This document shows, piece by piece, positions 26,701 through 34,995 of a stretch of DNA of 64,000 nucleotides (position 1 is the first letter of the stretch; each line of letters opens with the position of its first letter). The position numbers were made by a program, and so were the translations under genes. Where the stretch lies: positions 23,721-87,720 of the forward strand of contig JASAMV010006885.1 of assembly GCA_030248065.1 (NCBI GenBank), written 5' to 3'. Below the pieces are notes generated by a model that made no database searches, had not been told where the DNA came from, and saw only the letters and a program-made list of their open reading frames with translations. This DNA comes from Rhynchonema sp. JSB1_4 (taxonomy: Eukaryota; Nematoda; Chromadorea; Monhysterida; Xyalidae).

Positions 26701-29700
26701 TCACGTTTCGAGATTGGGAATATTGCGCTGTGTGTTTTTGATTGCCTGCTGCTTCAGCCTGTTTTCACCGAGGCTTCAGCCCATAGGGCGGTGCACCAGA
26801 CCATCGTCAGTGCGAATGCACCAGATGGCCATGTGACCCACGAAGGATGCCCGGAAAGACAACACATGATATTGAGGCTGTTGCTGTCAATCAAGCATTG
26901 AAAATGTCACGCATCTCAACACTTTCAATCGACGTTTCCCGATACCGAATGCTCATAATTCCGAATCTAGAATGCCAGCCCTCATTCAATGCATAAAACA
27001 GCCATACGTATGCTTCAAACACCTGGGCATCTTTGCTCGCACGCTGTCAACGTCATGAAATTGTTCTCATTGCCACCCATGCCTGTGTACGTGAATTGAC
27101 GGCAGGTTTGCGTTTGTTGGTCATAATAGTATCTGAAAGGAAAGGGGGACTCTCGGAAATATCTCTACATAGGCATTTTCTGGTTCTAAAACTATCCACA
27201 ATGTGATGATGGAATTTGGCAATTTGTTCCAAATCTTCAGTTATTCATTCGGGGGTTGACTTCAATCGCAGTATTCAACAGATTTGTGCTCCTAGCCGAA
27301 AATTCGTAGTTTAACTAATCGTAGTCACTAATGCATGACCCAGTTTAAAGCCTCATTATCTTGGACAATTCCAACGCAGAACAATGAAACATCACCGACC
27401 TCAACAACGTTGCCTGTCCGTTTCCAGTGGACACAGCGAGTGCACACGGGTCACCCGCACCGGGACAACAAACTGATTGGTCCAGGTTGGCCCCGATATG
27501 ACACCAGTACGTGGTCGGGCAGATACTGGGCGTAGTCGCACCACAATGCGTAATCTGACCCGTCAACCCGATGTGAGGCTGACCGGTCGAACACGGGTTC
27601 TGATACTCGGGGCATCTGTAAATACAGTTTGGCAAAAGGTCGGCTTGATTCGGATCGATCCAAAGATACTCATTCTATTAGAAATGTTGTCATGTCACGA
27701 AATCGTCACAAATTTTACACCGGCGGGGAGTTCTCTGTTGCCGGTTTGGGCACAACATTTTTACGCTCTCCACAGTTGGCGACATTAGTAAAAACCTTAT
27801 TAGTTTAGTTTAAAACATTAGTAAAAAAGTTTGAAAGCCTCATGTGACATCATCTCAACTATACTGTATGTAGATGATATCGAACCAAGCCGATAAGCAA
27901 GTCTGACACCAACCACATAAAATCTAAAATGGTTTCAAATTCTAGGGCCTGAGCTGACCTCGTCCTGCAGTCCTGCAATGTCTGGAAATTGTTCTGGTTG
28001 CCACCGCGTCCTGTGTAACTGAAGCTCAAACATGTCTTTGTGTCGGTGTTGTAGTACCACCTGGCCAGCACTGTGTTGCCCGTGCCGCGACTCAGGGGCA
28101 TCAGGCACGGGTCACCGGCTGCAAACACAAGTTGAAGGAGCTGTCAGAACGGTTAAAACAGGTGGGAAAAATTGTCAAAATGTTTATTTTTTCACATAGT
28201 ACCTACATACCTCCCGGACAGCAGAGCGTCGTTTGCGAGCTCGGTCCAAAATGACACCAATAGCCGGCCGGGCATGTTTGTGCCAGTGGGGTGCACAGTT
28301 GTGGACTGCCATCACCCAGTGTCGCTGGCATACCGACGGCACACGGATTGTCCAGCACTGAAACATCAGTCAGCTGGGGTTCAGCTTGAAGACACAGTGT
28401 ACTGAGTTGAATTTTTTTTTGGTATCGGTTCGCATTTGTTCTTTTTTACCTGGACAAGCAGCTTCACATTGCGCTTTACTCTGGAAATTGTTCTCGTTGC
28501 CACCCTTTCCACTGTACGTGAACACGTCACATTGGCGACGCACTTGATCGTAGTAATATCTGAAAGGCTTCAGTGATTATTCAGATGGCGAGTAATGAAG
28601 AAAATGGCACCAGTGTAAAAGCGTTCACCTTGGCAACTGTGCTACTCCAGTACCACTCACTTTCGGCATTGTGCAAGGGTTAGAAGCTGAAAGCAAAAAT
28701 CAACTATTCATCCGTAGTAAGTGTGAGTTTCGATTCACAAACAAGAGTGTGCTTTCCAATTTCACACTCAACTGGGTAAAAGTAATACTCACCGAACGGG
28801 CAGCAGACGGATGTCTGTCTGGAATGACCAATATGACACCAATGGTTGGCGGGACAGGCTGTATTGGTCGTGGTGCAGTATGACACTTGACCTGTTGTTG
28901 GGTTGACCGGTGGGTTACCCGCAGGACACGGGTTGTCGTACTCTGAAACATTGCAACAATGTCGGATTCTGAGACAATCTTTAGCTTTGACACCATTCAT
29001 AGTCGAATCCAAGACATACCCGGGCAAACACGTCTGCAATCGGCCAACGACAGAAAGTTGTTCTCATTCCCCTTCTGTCCCGTGTAGGTGAACGCTTTAC
29101 ATTGACTGTTGACCGCATCGTAATACCATCGTGGCAGCACTGCGTTGCCGGTGCCCGTTGACAGGGGAAGATGGCATGGATTGGTGCCTTGAAGGAAAAT
29201 GAATCATTGTGCACGTATTTGCACAAAATTGTGTACATTTTCCAACATGAACGTAAAGATTGTCGCACCAGTTTTCGGACAGCACACAGTTGTTTCAGCA
29301 CTGGCACCAATGTGACAGAAAGCATTCGTTCCGCACGCAGCTGGATTTGTCGTTGAGCACGGGTATTGGTTCAGCGGTTGACCGACGGCGCAAGGATTTA
29401 CGGTCACTAGAACATAATTGATTGCAATTGGGGATATTTTCCAAAAAAAAACAATGTGATTGTCAAAACAGTCAACCTTGACACATGCTAATGCAGTCGG
29501 ACTGAGTCAGGAAGTTATTCTGATTTCCACCGGTGCCGGTGTAAACATAAGTGACGCATTGTTTCGTCTGCGTGCTGTAGCCCCAACGCTGCATCTGTGC
29601 GACACCTGCGCCGGTGGCGATTGGCATTTCGCATGCATTGCCTGAAGCAAGGAAATGCATTTCGCAATCGAATGAAGAATTTTCCAGACATTCACACCAG

Positions 29701-32700
29701 AAAACACACCTTGAACCGGACAACACACACTGTCACTTGTACCCGTTCCAATATGGCAATAGTAGCTGCCAGGACAGCCCTGCACCGTGTTGCAACGTTG
29801 GTATTGACCGTTAATTGAATAGGGTTGAATGGAACCACATGGACTGGCAGCAGCTGGAAATGAAGATACACTTTTTTGGAAAGTTAAAAATTCTGTGGCG
29901 CAGCACTGTTATTTCCCTGATTATTTTCCATCAACATGAAAATCTTTGTTAAAGATTTCATCTTCACCTTGGCAGGAGCTTGTGCACTGGTCATACGTTC
30001 GGAAGTTGTTCTGATTGCCCTGCAGACCTCTGTACATGAATGTTTCACACTGTGATGACTGAGGGTTGTACCACCATCGAGGTAAAGTCTGGGATCCGGT
30101 GCCCACGAGACGCGGCTGTGAACAGTCGTTGCCACCTGCATTTAGAATTTGATCAGTTTTTTGATAAATTCGGTTCTGCTCGTAATTGTCATCAGAAATC
30201 TTGATTGGGTTCCCTTTGATATCAGCCAAAAATCTCGTTTTAATGAAGTTCATGTCAGTACATTTACACCCCAAGTGTGAAATGAAAACCAAGCAATTAT
30301 CCGTGACAATCTCACCTAATGTGGGACAGCAAACGGTTTGCACGGGCGAGCCACCTTGCTGACAGAACATTCCCTGCGCGCAATCCCCGTTTGTGGAGCA
30401 TTGCATCAGGGGCTGGGACGTTGAAATACGACAAGGGCTAGTGGGCACAAACCCTGAGCCCGGTTGGTTTACGGTTAGGATTTGTTTTGACACGCGATTG
30501 TTTGGTTTGGGCAGTTTCGGCTGCTGTGGGCTCACTCGGGGCTGAATTGGCCCGGAATCTGAAAACATATAAAGTTAACGTTGCCTTATTTCAGACTTCG
30601 TGGCTCCTCTCCAACTCCGTGTACATTTACGCACCTCCAATACAAGTCATCTGACAGTCAAATTCGGACACAAATCGATTCGCTGATCCAGCATAGCCGG
30701 TGTACAAAAATGGCACACACCGTCGCTGCGTGGGATCGTAGGTCCAACGGGGTATTTGATAAAATCCATCGCCCTTCTCGGTGGCTGCATCGCATGAAGC
30801 CACTACCAGCAGACCTGGAATTTAGAAAGTGAGGTGCACCTGCGATGACTGATTGGTAGAACTTATGTATATTATTCAGAACAGCGCGAAAATGTTTCGG
30901 ACATGACACAAGTTCAGCGCAGTTATCACCCACAAGCGATAACATAGGGTAATAAGTCGGCACAGCAGAACAAAATGATATTCGGCCTTTTCGGCCTGGG
31001 CACCCACGTTACCCATGTTACCCATGTTACCCAGCCACAGGGTCTGCGCCACAAGCCTGGGTACCCTGGGTACCCAGGTCGAAATGTTCGCGAAAAAAGC
31101 GTGGGTACCCTGGGTACCCAGGTCGAAATGCGCATGCGCTTGCATGCACATGCATGCCGACTACGGCGTCAGTGTGAAAATGATAGTCAGAAAAACAACA
31201 TTTCCGAACACTGGAACGCCGTATCACGCCGCGGGCTTAGTGCAGTCATGATAGTTTGAATAACAACAACATGCAGCCATACATGGCGTCGAAACGTGTT
31301 TGAAAAAGTCAATTGGAAAAACACAATTAGAAAAACACCACTATTCATTTGACACATACAGACAGGCTTAGTGCAGTCATGATAGTTTGAATAATTACAA
31401 GTCAATTGGAAAAACACAATTAGAAAAACACCACTAGACATTTGACACTCACACACATTTTAGATTAGCACCCCAACACCAATAAGACACCCCGATAACC
31501 GTGAGACCGTAGTGGCGCACCTAGAACTGGGCCACCCAACGCAACACAGGCAACACACAACACAGAACGCGCAGGCATGCGCGTGCATGCTGCATGCACA
31601 AGCCAATGCGCGTGCAAGCAAGATGTGCATGAAAATACTAATTTAGTTTCAATTGGGTACCCAGGGTACCCCAAAATAGGACAATTCGCGCGCGCGCGAA
31701 ATCTTATACATGGGAAAAGCAGAAATTCCAAAACTGCGACCTGGGTACCCACAGCCGGCAAAAGGCAGATATGTGAGGCAGCCGCAGCCAAAAAAAGTGC
31801 TTTTTGCCAATCCCGAACACACGTGGACATATTTAGTTGACACCCTGTAATTCCAAATCTTATTTCCGCTTTTTTGGAAAATCTGCCTCCTATCTTTTGC
31901 ATGGTGGGTAACATGGGTAACATGGGTAACGTGGGTTCCCAGGTCGCTATGGCCGATATTCCATAAAAACAACGGAAACACATTAAAATTAGCATCCTAC
32001 CTCCACCGCAAGTATCCTGACACTGATGTTTCGTGAGAAAATGATTCTGATTGCCTCCCTTGCCCATGTACGTGAATCGTTTGCATTTCTGCTCTTGCGT
32101 ATTCCAGTGCCATCTGAAAAATAAGTGAGTAAAATAATGAAACTGCAATACACGGCGTACATAGTTTTTACAAATATTCAGTGAAACATCACCTGTCGGC
32201 AGGTTTGCTGTGATTGGTCAGACCTCCCTGATCAACAGGCATTGCGCACGGGTCCGGCGGTCTCATATCAAGAGGGGAGATTTTTTCGCCAGGAACAATT
32301 ATTCCTGGATGAGAAAAAGTGGATTTTATGCACATTTCGTTATGAATACTTACACACCCTTACCAATTTTCGGATAGACCATGTATTCCTTGGCCTGTTT
32401 GTTGCTATCCATAATTGGCCCCTGATCGGCAAAGCTTCCTGCCAAGTCTGGTGGTTCCTGCGTGTTCAGCAAAGGGGCATCCGGAGGGATTTCCCACTCG
32501 TTCGCTAAGGGTCGTTGAGTGGGAGGTGGGGAAGACTGAAACATTATTGCCGATTTGTGGGCACGTCGCCCTTTGTGCACCTCTATTTCGCAAAACCATA
32601 AAGAGTACAAATTATAGAGTTGTTCATGATAATGAAAAATACGACACACTTTGGCATAAAAAAACTATTGCGAAGCATCAGCCAACACACCTTGTTCCTA

Positions 32701-34995
32701 CATGATGTTTCACACAGTTCCAATGATTCGAAATTATTTTCATTCCCTCCGAATCCGGTGTATGTGAAATTCACACATTTATTTGTGGTCCAATCGAACC
32801 AGTACCTGCTCACTGCGTCAGTGCCGTAGCCGTACGCTGGCGGAATCTCGCATCTCGGCTTGCCTGCGTATTTGGTCTGCATATTTTTTAAACTATTTTC
32901 TTTGTTAAATGGCAGCATACCATACCTTGCTTATTTCTGGGACAGCACACGGTTGTGGCGTTGGTCAAGCCATTATGACACCAATAGTCGCTCGGACACA
33001 GCGCGGCCACGCAGGACACCGGCTGATTTTGCTCGTCGAAGAGTGGGTGACCGAAGGCGCACAGAAGGCCTGGGTCTGGAATGAGGGGTTGGTTTCATCG
33101 ACTAAGCGTGTTGATAGGGTATCAAACTTGGCAACCGATCTGCTTCCCTCTGGTTTGGTCTGGAACCAGTTATCTTTGGCTGGTTACATTTCAAAGCAAA
33201 ATTCGCTGACAGTTGAGATTTCGTCCACCGCCGGGAGCTTGCCTTCATTCTCTGGGCATGATCTCACGCTTGGAAAAGAGCCAGCAATCTTTTGCTTACC
33301 CTCACCATAAATGAAACTCACGTATGTTTTTGGGTAAATCCTCGGATTTAACGAATTGCAACAAGGTGGCTAGCAGAAATGTTGACTTCATTTTGAGAAT
33401 ATCTTTGAATTCGAAGCGCATTATTATTATTTATAAGTTCAGCAATTGGTTCGAAAAAAAGAACAAGTTTATGGTAAGAATTGGTCGCCGCTAAAGAAAC
33501 TCGACGAAGGCCGTACAAAATCCAAAATCACCCGTTTGTTCAACTGAACTCAGCAACAACTGAAAAAGCAAAAAATCCAACCCTATTGATAAAAGATAAT
33601 AATAAAATAATACAAAAAGCGCTTCCGCCAAGCCACGCGTGGGCGGTAATGGGGCTTTGTTCAGTGTGTCAGATGACGTCTGCGCACCTACACTGGTCAC
33701 TGTGTCACACAGCTGGGAACTGGCTGGCTTTGACCATCGTAGTTTATTGAGTACAGCACAAAATCAAACTTTAGGATGCGATTAAATGCCCTGAGGGAGG
33801 GTACCCGAAAATTACTAAACACAAAACAACTGGACATTGGAAAGATGTCATCATCTTGGTGGTGTCAATATTTGCTAATATTGACTCAGCGAATAGTGTA
33901 ATCACAGTGTTGATGTGATAACCGTGTGTTTACTATATGTGCACGCGCACGCGCTTATAATACAGTAACGCACAGTATAACAGGATTGTTTTGGACAATT
34001 CGAACGATGTTTATAGTCTTGATAATAGATCCTCTCTTAAGACCTTCAACATGTGAAAGGTTCTTTCCGAAACCCTCTATAACTCCGTTTTGACTTTTCG
34101 CAATCTGAACCAATGATGACGCTGACCTCAAGCACAGCGGAAGCCGATTTGTTTATTTTGGTCGGCATTTTCGCGAAAATACTGATGATAAACAGTGCTG
34201 TTTTCATAGTGCACGCAATCCAAACAATGTTTGAGAAAATACGGCCCACCAAGAGGGTTGTCGCCCCGCAGTCTCTAACGATCAACCCACTTGAGCGCCG
34301 TAGTAACACCTCAGTGCAATTTGGAATGTGCGTGGGGGAACGTGCATCTTTATCACAATGGGTATGATCAGACGTTGTTTCGGGGATAATCAAATCTTGG
34401 TGCGGGAGGGTACACTGTGAATTATTTGCTGGTGTAATCTGCAGTAAGTGCTGTTTCATAAGAATGAAGGAATCTCTTAATTGATAAGCTGCGTGCACAC
34501 CCGCAGTCGCAAGCCGGTGGTGAACCAGGTCATCGTCAGTGCGAGTATATAGGCATAGAAATGGCCACGTGAGCCTAACCTGCTGCATCTGAAAAAGGAT
34601 TTCTGCTACAAAAGCTGGTTGAATAAAGATTGAATTTTACCTGCGAAACTCGACAATCACCCACCAGTTTTGTTCTCCTGATGCAAATGCGCGTGCGAAG
34701 GTTTCATCACGACATTGTACACACTGTCTGATGTGGTTTGCACGATGTTGGAAAACGAATCTGTTGTTTCGGGCTCAGATCTTGACGTTGTGGTCGCCAT
34801 AATTGCTGAGGGCAGTTGCCTTGTTGTCTCAGGCTCCGGACTTAAACTGGGGGTTACTGTGGTTTCAGGCTCGGGCAGAGTTATGGCAGTTTTGAACACG
34901 ACCGCAGCGTTGTTATTGATTGGTATGACATCCAATAATTGGCATTTTGCCAGGGTCCCAAGTAGGCTGCAGATCAGGACCCTTGGCACCCACAT
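11048..34995 (-). CDS. Multi-domain secreted protein: 16 lustrin-type and 18 Kunitz domains, 40 exons
   Basis: I joined 40 exons by GT/AG sites and phase, giving 6366 nt, 2121 residues plus stop, with no frame conflict. Order: signal peptide and Thr-rich region, L1, K1, a linker, K2, K3, then L2-K4, L3-K5 and so on, alternating to L16-K18, and a Trp-rich tail. Lustrin-type domains follow C..G.P...C...CP..Y.CH.G...CCP. Kunitz domains follow C(8)G...RYYY...C..F.Y.G.GGN.NNF...C...C. Most domain-boundary introns are phase 1, the hallmark of extracellular exon shuffling. Kunitz domains normally inhibit serine proteases, but 17 of the 18 here lack the Cys14-Cys38 pair, so a structural role in matrix or cuticle is as likely. 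The Kunitz-plus-lustrin combination is familiar from nematodes. No transmembrane segment is seen after the signal peptide. Individual exons are given in the entries below. Confidence 0.9.
11870..13938 (-). CDS. Exons 32-37: L13, K15, L14, K16, L15, K17
   Basis: Exons are 13938-13789 (L13, YYCHVGVAQESTVCCP), 13183-13016 (K15, CVLPLAIGRSS...YSGAGGNANNF), 12912-12769 (L14, NYCHYGADTTSTMCCP), 12624-12457 (K16, CASPVVIGTG...YSGLGGNENNF), 12320-12162 (L15, YYCHQGASSQNTVCCP) and 12055-11870 (K17, CKQPLTTGLG...YNGAAGNENNF). All junctions are phase 1. Confidence 0.9.
14105..22290 (-). CDS. Exons 29-31: L12 split by a 7.8-kb intron, then K14
   Basis: Exon 29 (22290-22164) ends YWCHVGAT in phase 2. Exon 30 (14379-14293) resumes R-QATVCCPGQADPC, completing both the lustrin motif and the frame, and encodes the start of K14 (TIPLSIGAGSG). 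Exon 31 (14211-14105) completes K14 (YFSQENRRCQQFTYTG...CQLSCP). The intron 22163-14380 carries most of the repeats described for 15-22 kb. K14 shares with K9 both the fused L/K exon and the phase-2 split. Confidence 0.85.
14880..18330. repeat. Nested tandem repeats in the 7.8-kb intron, part 1
   Basis: Units of about 170 bp of the type GATCGGTCCACCCTGTAAAAAC...GGTCACCCAAAAA occur near 15050-15400, 17210-17580 and 18233-18320. Between them (about 15590-17210) lies an array of TTGTGCGACCAGTATCAAGT / CTCGTCGCACAACTAGGCAG segments. A near-identical block appears at both ends of that array (around 15620-15840 and 16870-17080). No protein-coding role is supported. Confidence 0.75.
17586..18233 (-). 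repeat. Two tRNA-like SINE copies in direct duplication
   Basis: tRNA-like units lie at 17615-17697 and 18006-18088 on the minus strand. They have A-box TAGCTCAGTTGG and B-box GGTTCGAGTCC and sit 391 bp apart inside a duplicated block that includes flanking sequence. The anticodon arm is not normal (CTGG/CCAG with a 4-base loop), so these are unlikely to be working tRNAs. Confidence 0.65.
18840..19660. repeat. Degenerate tandem repeat of about 200 bp
   Basis: At least three imperfect units share TTAATTGTCGGACTA, TGCATTT(C/T)GTGC, GGAGATCGCCCTTGCCCG and a GGGCATCG(T/A)CGGCGACGCAACGC segment. They lie inside the 7.8-kb intron. Confidence 0.65.
20150..21822. mobile_element. Element with 313-bp terminal inverted repeats
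   Basis: The arms 20150-20462 and 21510-21822 are near-identical in inverse orientation and exactly equal in length. The ends read CTAGGAAAAAAGTGCC. TA flanks GG...CC on both sides, which would fit a TA target duplication, although CTAG is palindromic and makes this ambiguous. Each arm contains about three 60-bp tandem units with TTTCTGATGATATAATGG. There is no transposase in the 1.05-kb middle, which carries a nested element at 20912-21363. Confidence 0.8.
20912..21363. mobile_element. Nested MITE with TATACTG ends
   Basis: Ends TATACTG and CAGTATA enclose many CCGGTTTTTTCCG-like palindromic stretches. The flanks GATCTAGG (20904-20911) and GCTCTAGG (21364-21371) match at 7 of 8 bases, consistent with an aged 8-bp target duplication. 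Confidence 0.6.
22498..23808 (-). CDS. Exons 26-28: K12, L11, K13
   Basis: Exons are 23808-23641 (K12, CVQPMLPGTG...YTGVGGNQNSF), 23181-23044 (L11, NPCASAVAPQQ...YWCHVGTTSQTSLCCP) and 22674-22498 (K13, CSLPVSYGMTDG...YLGMMGNQNNF...CQQKCP). K13 has about three extra residues in the reactive-loop region. Confidence 0.9.
24202..26653 (-). CDS. Exons 21-25: L8, K10, L9, K11, L10
   Basis: Exons are 26653-26501 (L8, FWCHIGSSEQTTLCCP), 26137-25970 (K10, CTQPVVVGTG...YSGIGGNQNNY), 25423-25274 (L9, YWCHIGDPNVNSVCCP), 25132-24973 (K11, CLLPLQTGTG...YLGTFGNQNNF, phase-2 end) and 24356-24202 (L10). Exon 25 begins R-CPEFGNPC and so carries the last Cys of K11, exactly as exon 19 does for K8. The acceptor region of exon 25 is duplicated upstream. 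Confidence 0.9.
27023..27615 (-). CDS. Exons 19-20: end of K8, L7 and K9
   Basis: Exon 19 (27615-27400) opens with R-CPEYQNPC, supplying the final Cys of K8. It then encodes L7 (YWCHIGANLDQSVCCP) and runs straight into the start of K9 (GAGDPCALAVSTGNG) without an intron. Exon 20 (27132-27023) completes K9: YYYDQQTQTCRQFTYTG, GGNENNF, CEQRCP. Confidence 0.9.
27959..28686 (-). CDS. Exons 15-18: K7, L6, K8
   Basis: K7 is split over exons 15 (28686-28629) and 16 (28559-28450) by a phase-2 intron at the Arg before YYYD. L6 is exon 17 (28357-28211, NPCAVGMPATLG...YWCHFGPSSQTTLCCP). K8 is exon 18 (28118-27959) and ends in phase 2 at DCRT, so its last Cys lies in the next exon. Confidence 0.9.
28793..29853 (-). 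CDS. Exons 10-14: L3, K5, L4, K6, L5
   Basis: Exons are 29853-29710 (L3, SPCGSIQPYSING...YYCHIGTG...VCCP), 29641-29477 (K5, NACEMPIATGAG...YTGTGGNQNNF), 29406-29269 (L4, NPCAVGQPLNQ...FCHIGASAETTVCCP), 29187-29020 (K6, NPCHLPLSTGTG...YTGQKGNENNF) and 28942-28793 (L5, NPCPAGNPPVNP...WCHIGHSRQTSVCCP). All junctions are phase 1. The introns are short, roughly 70-80 bases. Confidence 0.9.
29968..30558 (-). CDS. Exons 8-9: lustrin L2 and Kunitz K4
   Basis: Exon 8 (30558-30316) has a long Pro/Gln-rich lead before the cysteine motif (SPCRISTSQPLMQC, GDCAQGMFCQQGG, QTVCCP). L2 is atypical in lacking the usual CH.G. Exon 9 (30135-29968) is K4, NDCSQPRLVGTG...SQCETFMYRGLQGNQNNF...CTSSC. Confidence 0.85.
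30635..32304 (-). CDS. Exons 5-7: Kunitz K2 and K3 without lustrin between
   Basis: K2 is split over exon 5 (32304-32193, PPDPCAMPVDQGG) and exon 6 (32113-32001, RWHWNTQEQKC...YMGKGGNQNHF...CQDTC) by a phase-2 intron at the Arg codon. K3 is exon 7 (30814-30635), ASCDAATEKGDG...RRCVPFLYTGYAGSANRF...CQMTC. The 1.2-kb intron between exons 6 and 7 (31000-30815 upward to 32000) holds inverted and tandem repeats. K3 is the most diverged copy. Confidence 0.85.
30998..31945. repeat. Inverted GTTACCCAT repeats in intron 6
   Basis: CACCCACGTTACCCATGTTA near 31000 is inverted near 31905-31940 (TAACATGGGTAACGTGGG). Inside are GGGTACCCAGGTCGAAATG repeats and palindromic CATGCATGC stretches. This intron DNA is not coding, despite open frames full of GYPGYP. 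Confidence 0.65.
31235..31455. repeat. Tandem duplication, 131-bp period
   Basis: GCTTAGTGCAGTCATGATAG recurs at 31235 and 31366, followed in both by CAATTGGAAAAACACAATTA. The second copy is shorter. Confidence 0.6.
32364..32535 (-). CDS. Exon 4: Pro-rich linker without cysteines
   Basis: This 57-codon exon sits between K1 and K2. It starts SSPPPTQRPLANEWEIPP and ends KEYMVYPKI. It contains no Cys and interrupts the L-K alternation, in the place where a lustrin domain would be expected. Both splice sites are good (TTTCAG|TCT; ATTG|GTAAGG). Confidence 0.75.
32691..33075 (-). CDS. Exons 2-3: lustrin L1 and Kunitz K1
   Basis: Exon 2 (33075-32926) encodes L1, with DPGLLCAFGHPL, CPSDYWCHNG and TTVCCP. 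Exon 3 (32863-32691) starts at GCAG|GC rather than at the upstream AG, because only that keeps the frame. It encodes K1, CEIPPAYGYG...NKCVNFTYTGFGGNENNF...CETSC. Gly and Phe stand where Cys14 and Cys38 would be. Confidence 0.85.
34665..34995 (-). CDS. Exon 1: signal peptide and PEPETT region
   Basis: The start ATG is at 34995. Residues 1-19 (MWVPRVLICSLLGTLAKCQ) form a signal peptide. A Thr/Pro-rich stretch follows with three PEPETT/SEPETT repeats, plausibly O-glycosylated. The exon ends ACT G|GTGGGT in phase 1 and fits exon 2. I did not identify an upstream non-coding exon. Confidence 0.8.

Noticed and set aside
27859..28128. K8 lacking its final cysteine (CRTRSAQ)
   Set aside because: The exon ends at AG|GTCAGC and the next exon begins with the missing Cys (R-CPEYQNPC), so the domain is intact.
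30876..31259. Frames with GYPGYP repeats
   Set aside because: They come from GGGTACCC simple repeats inside intron 6 of the Kunitz/lustrin gene, and the exons on both sides join without them.
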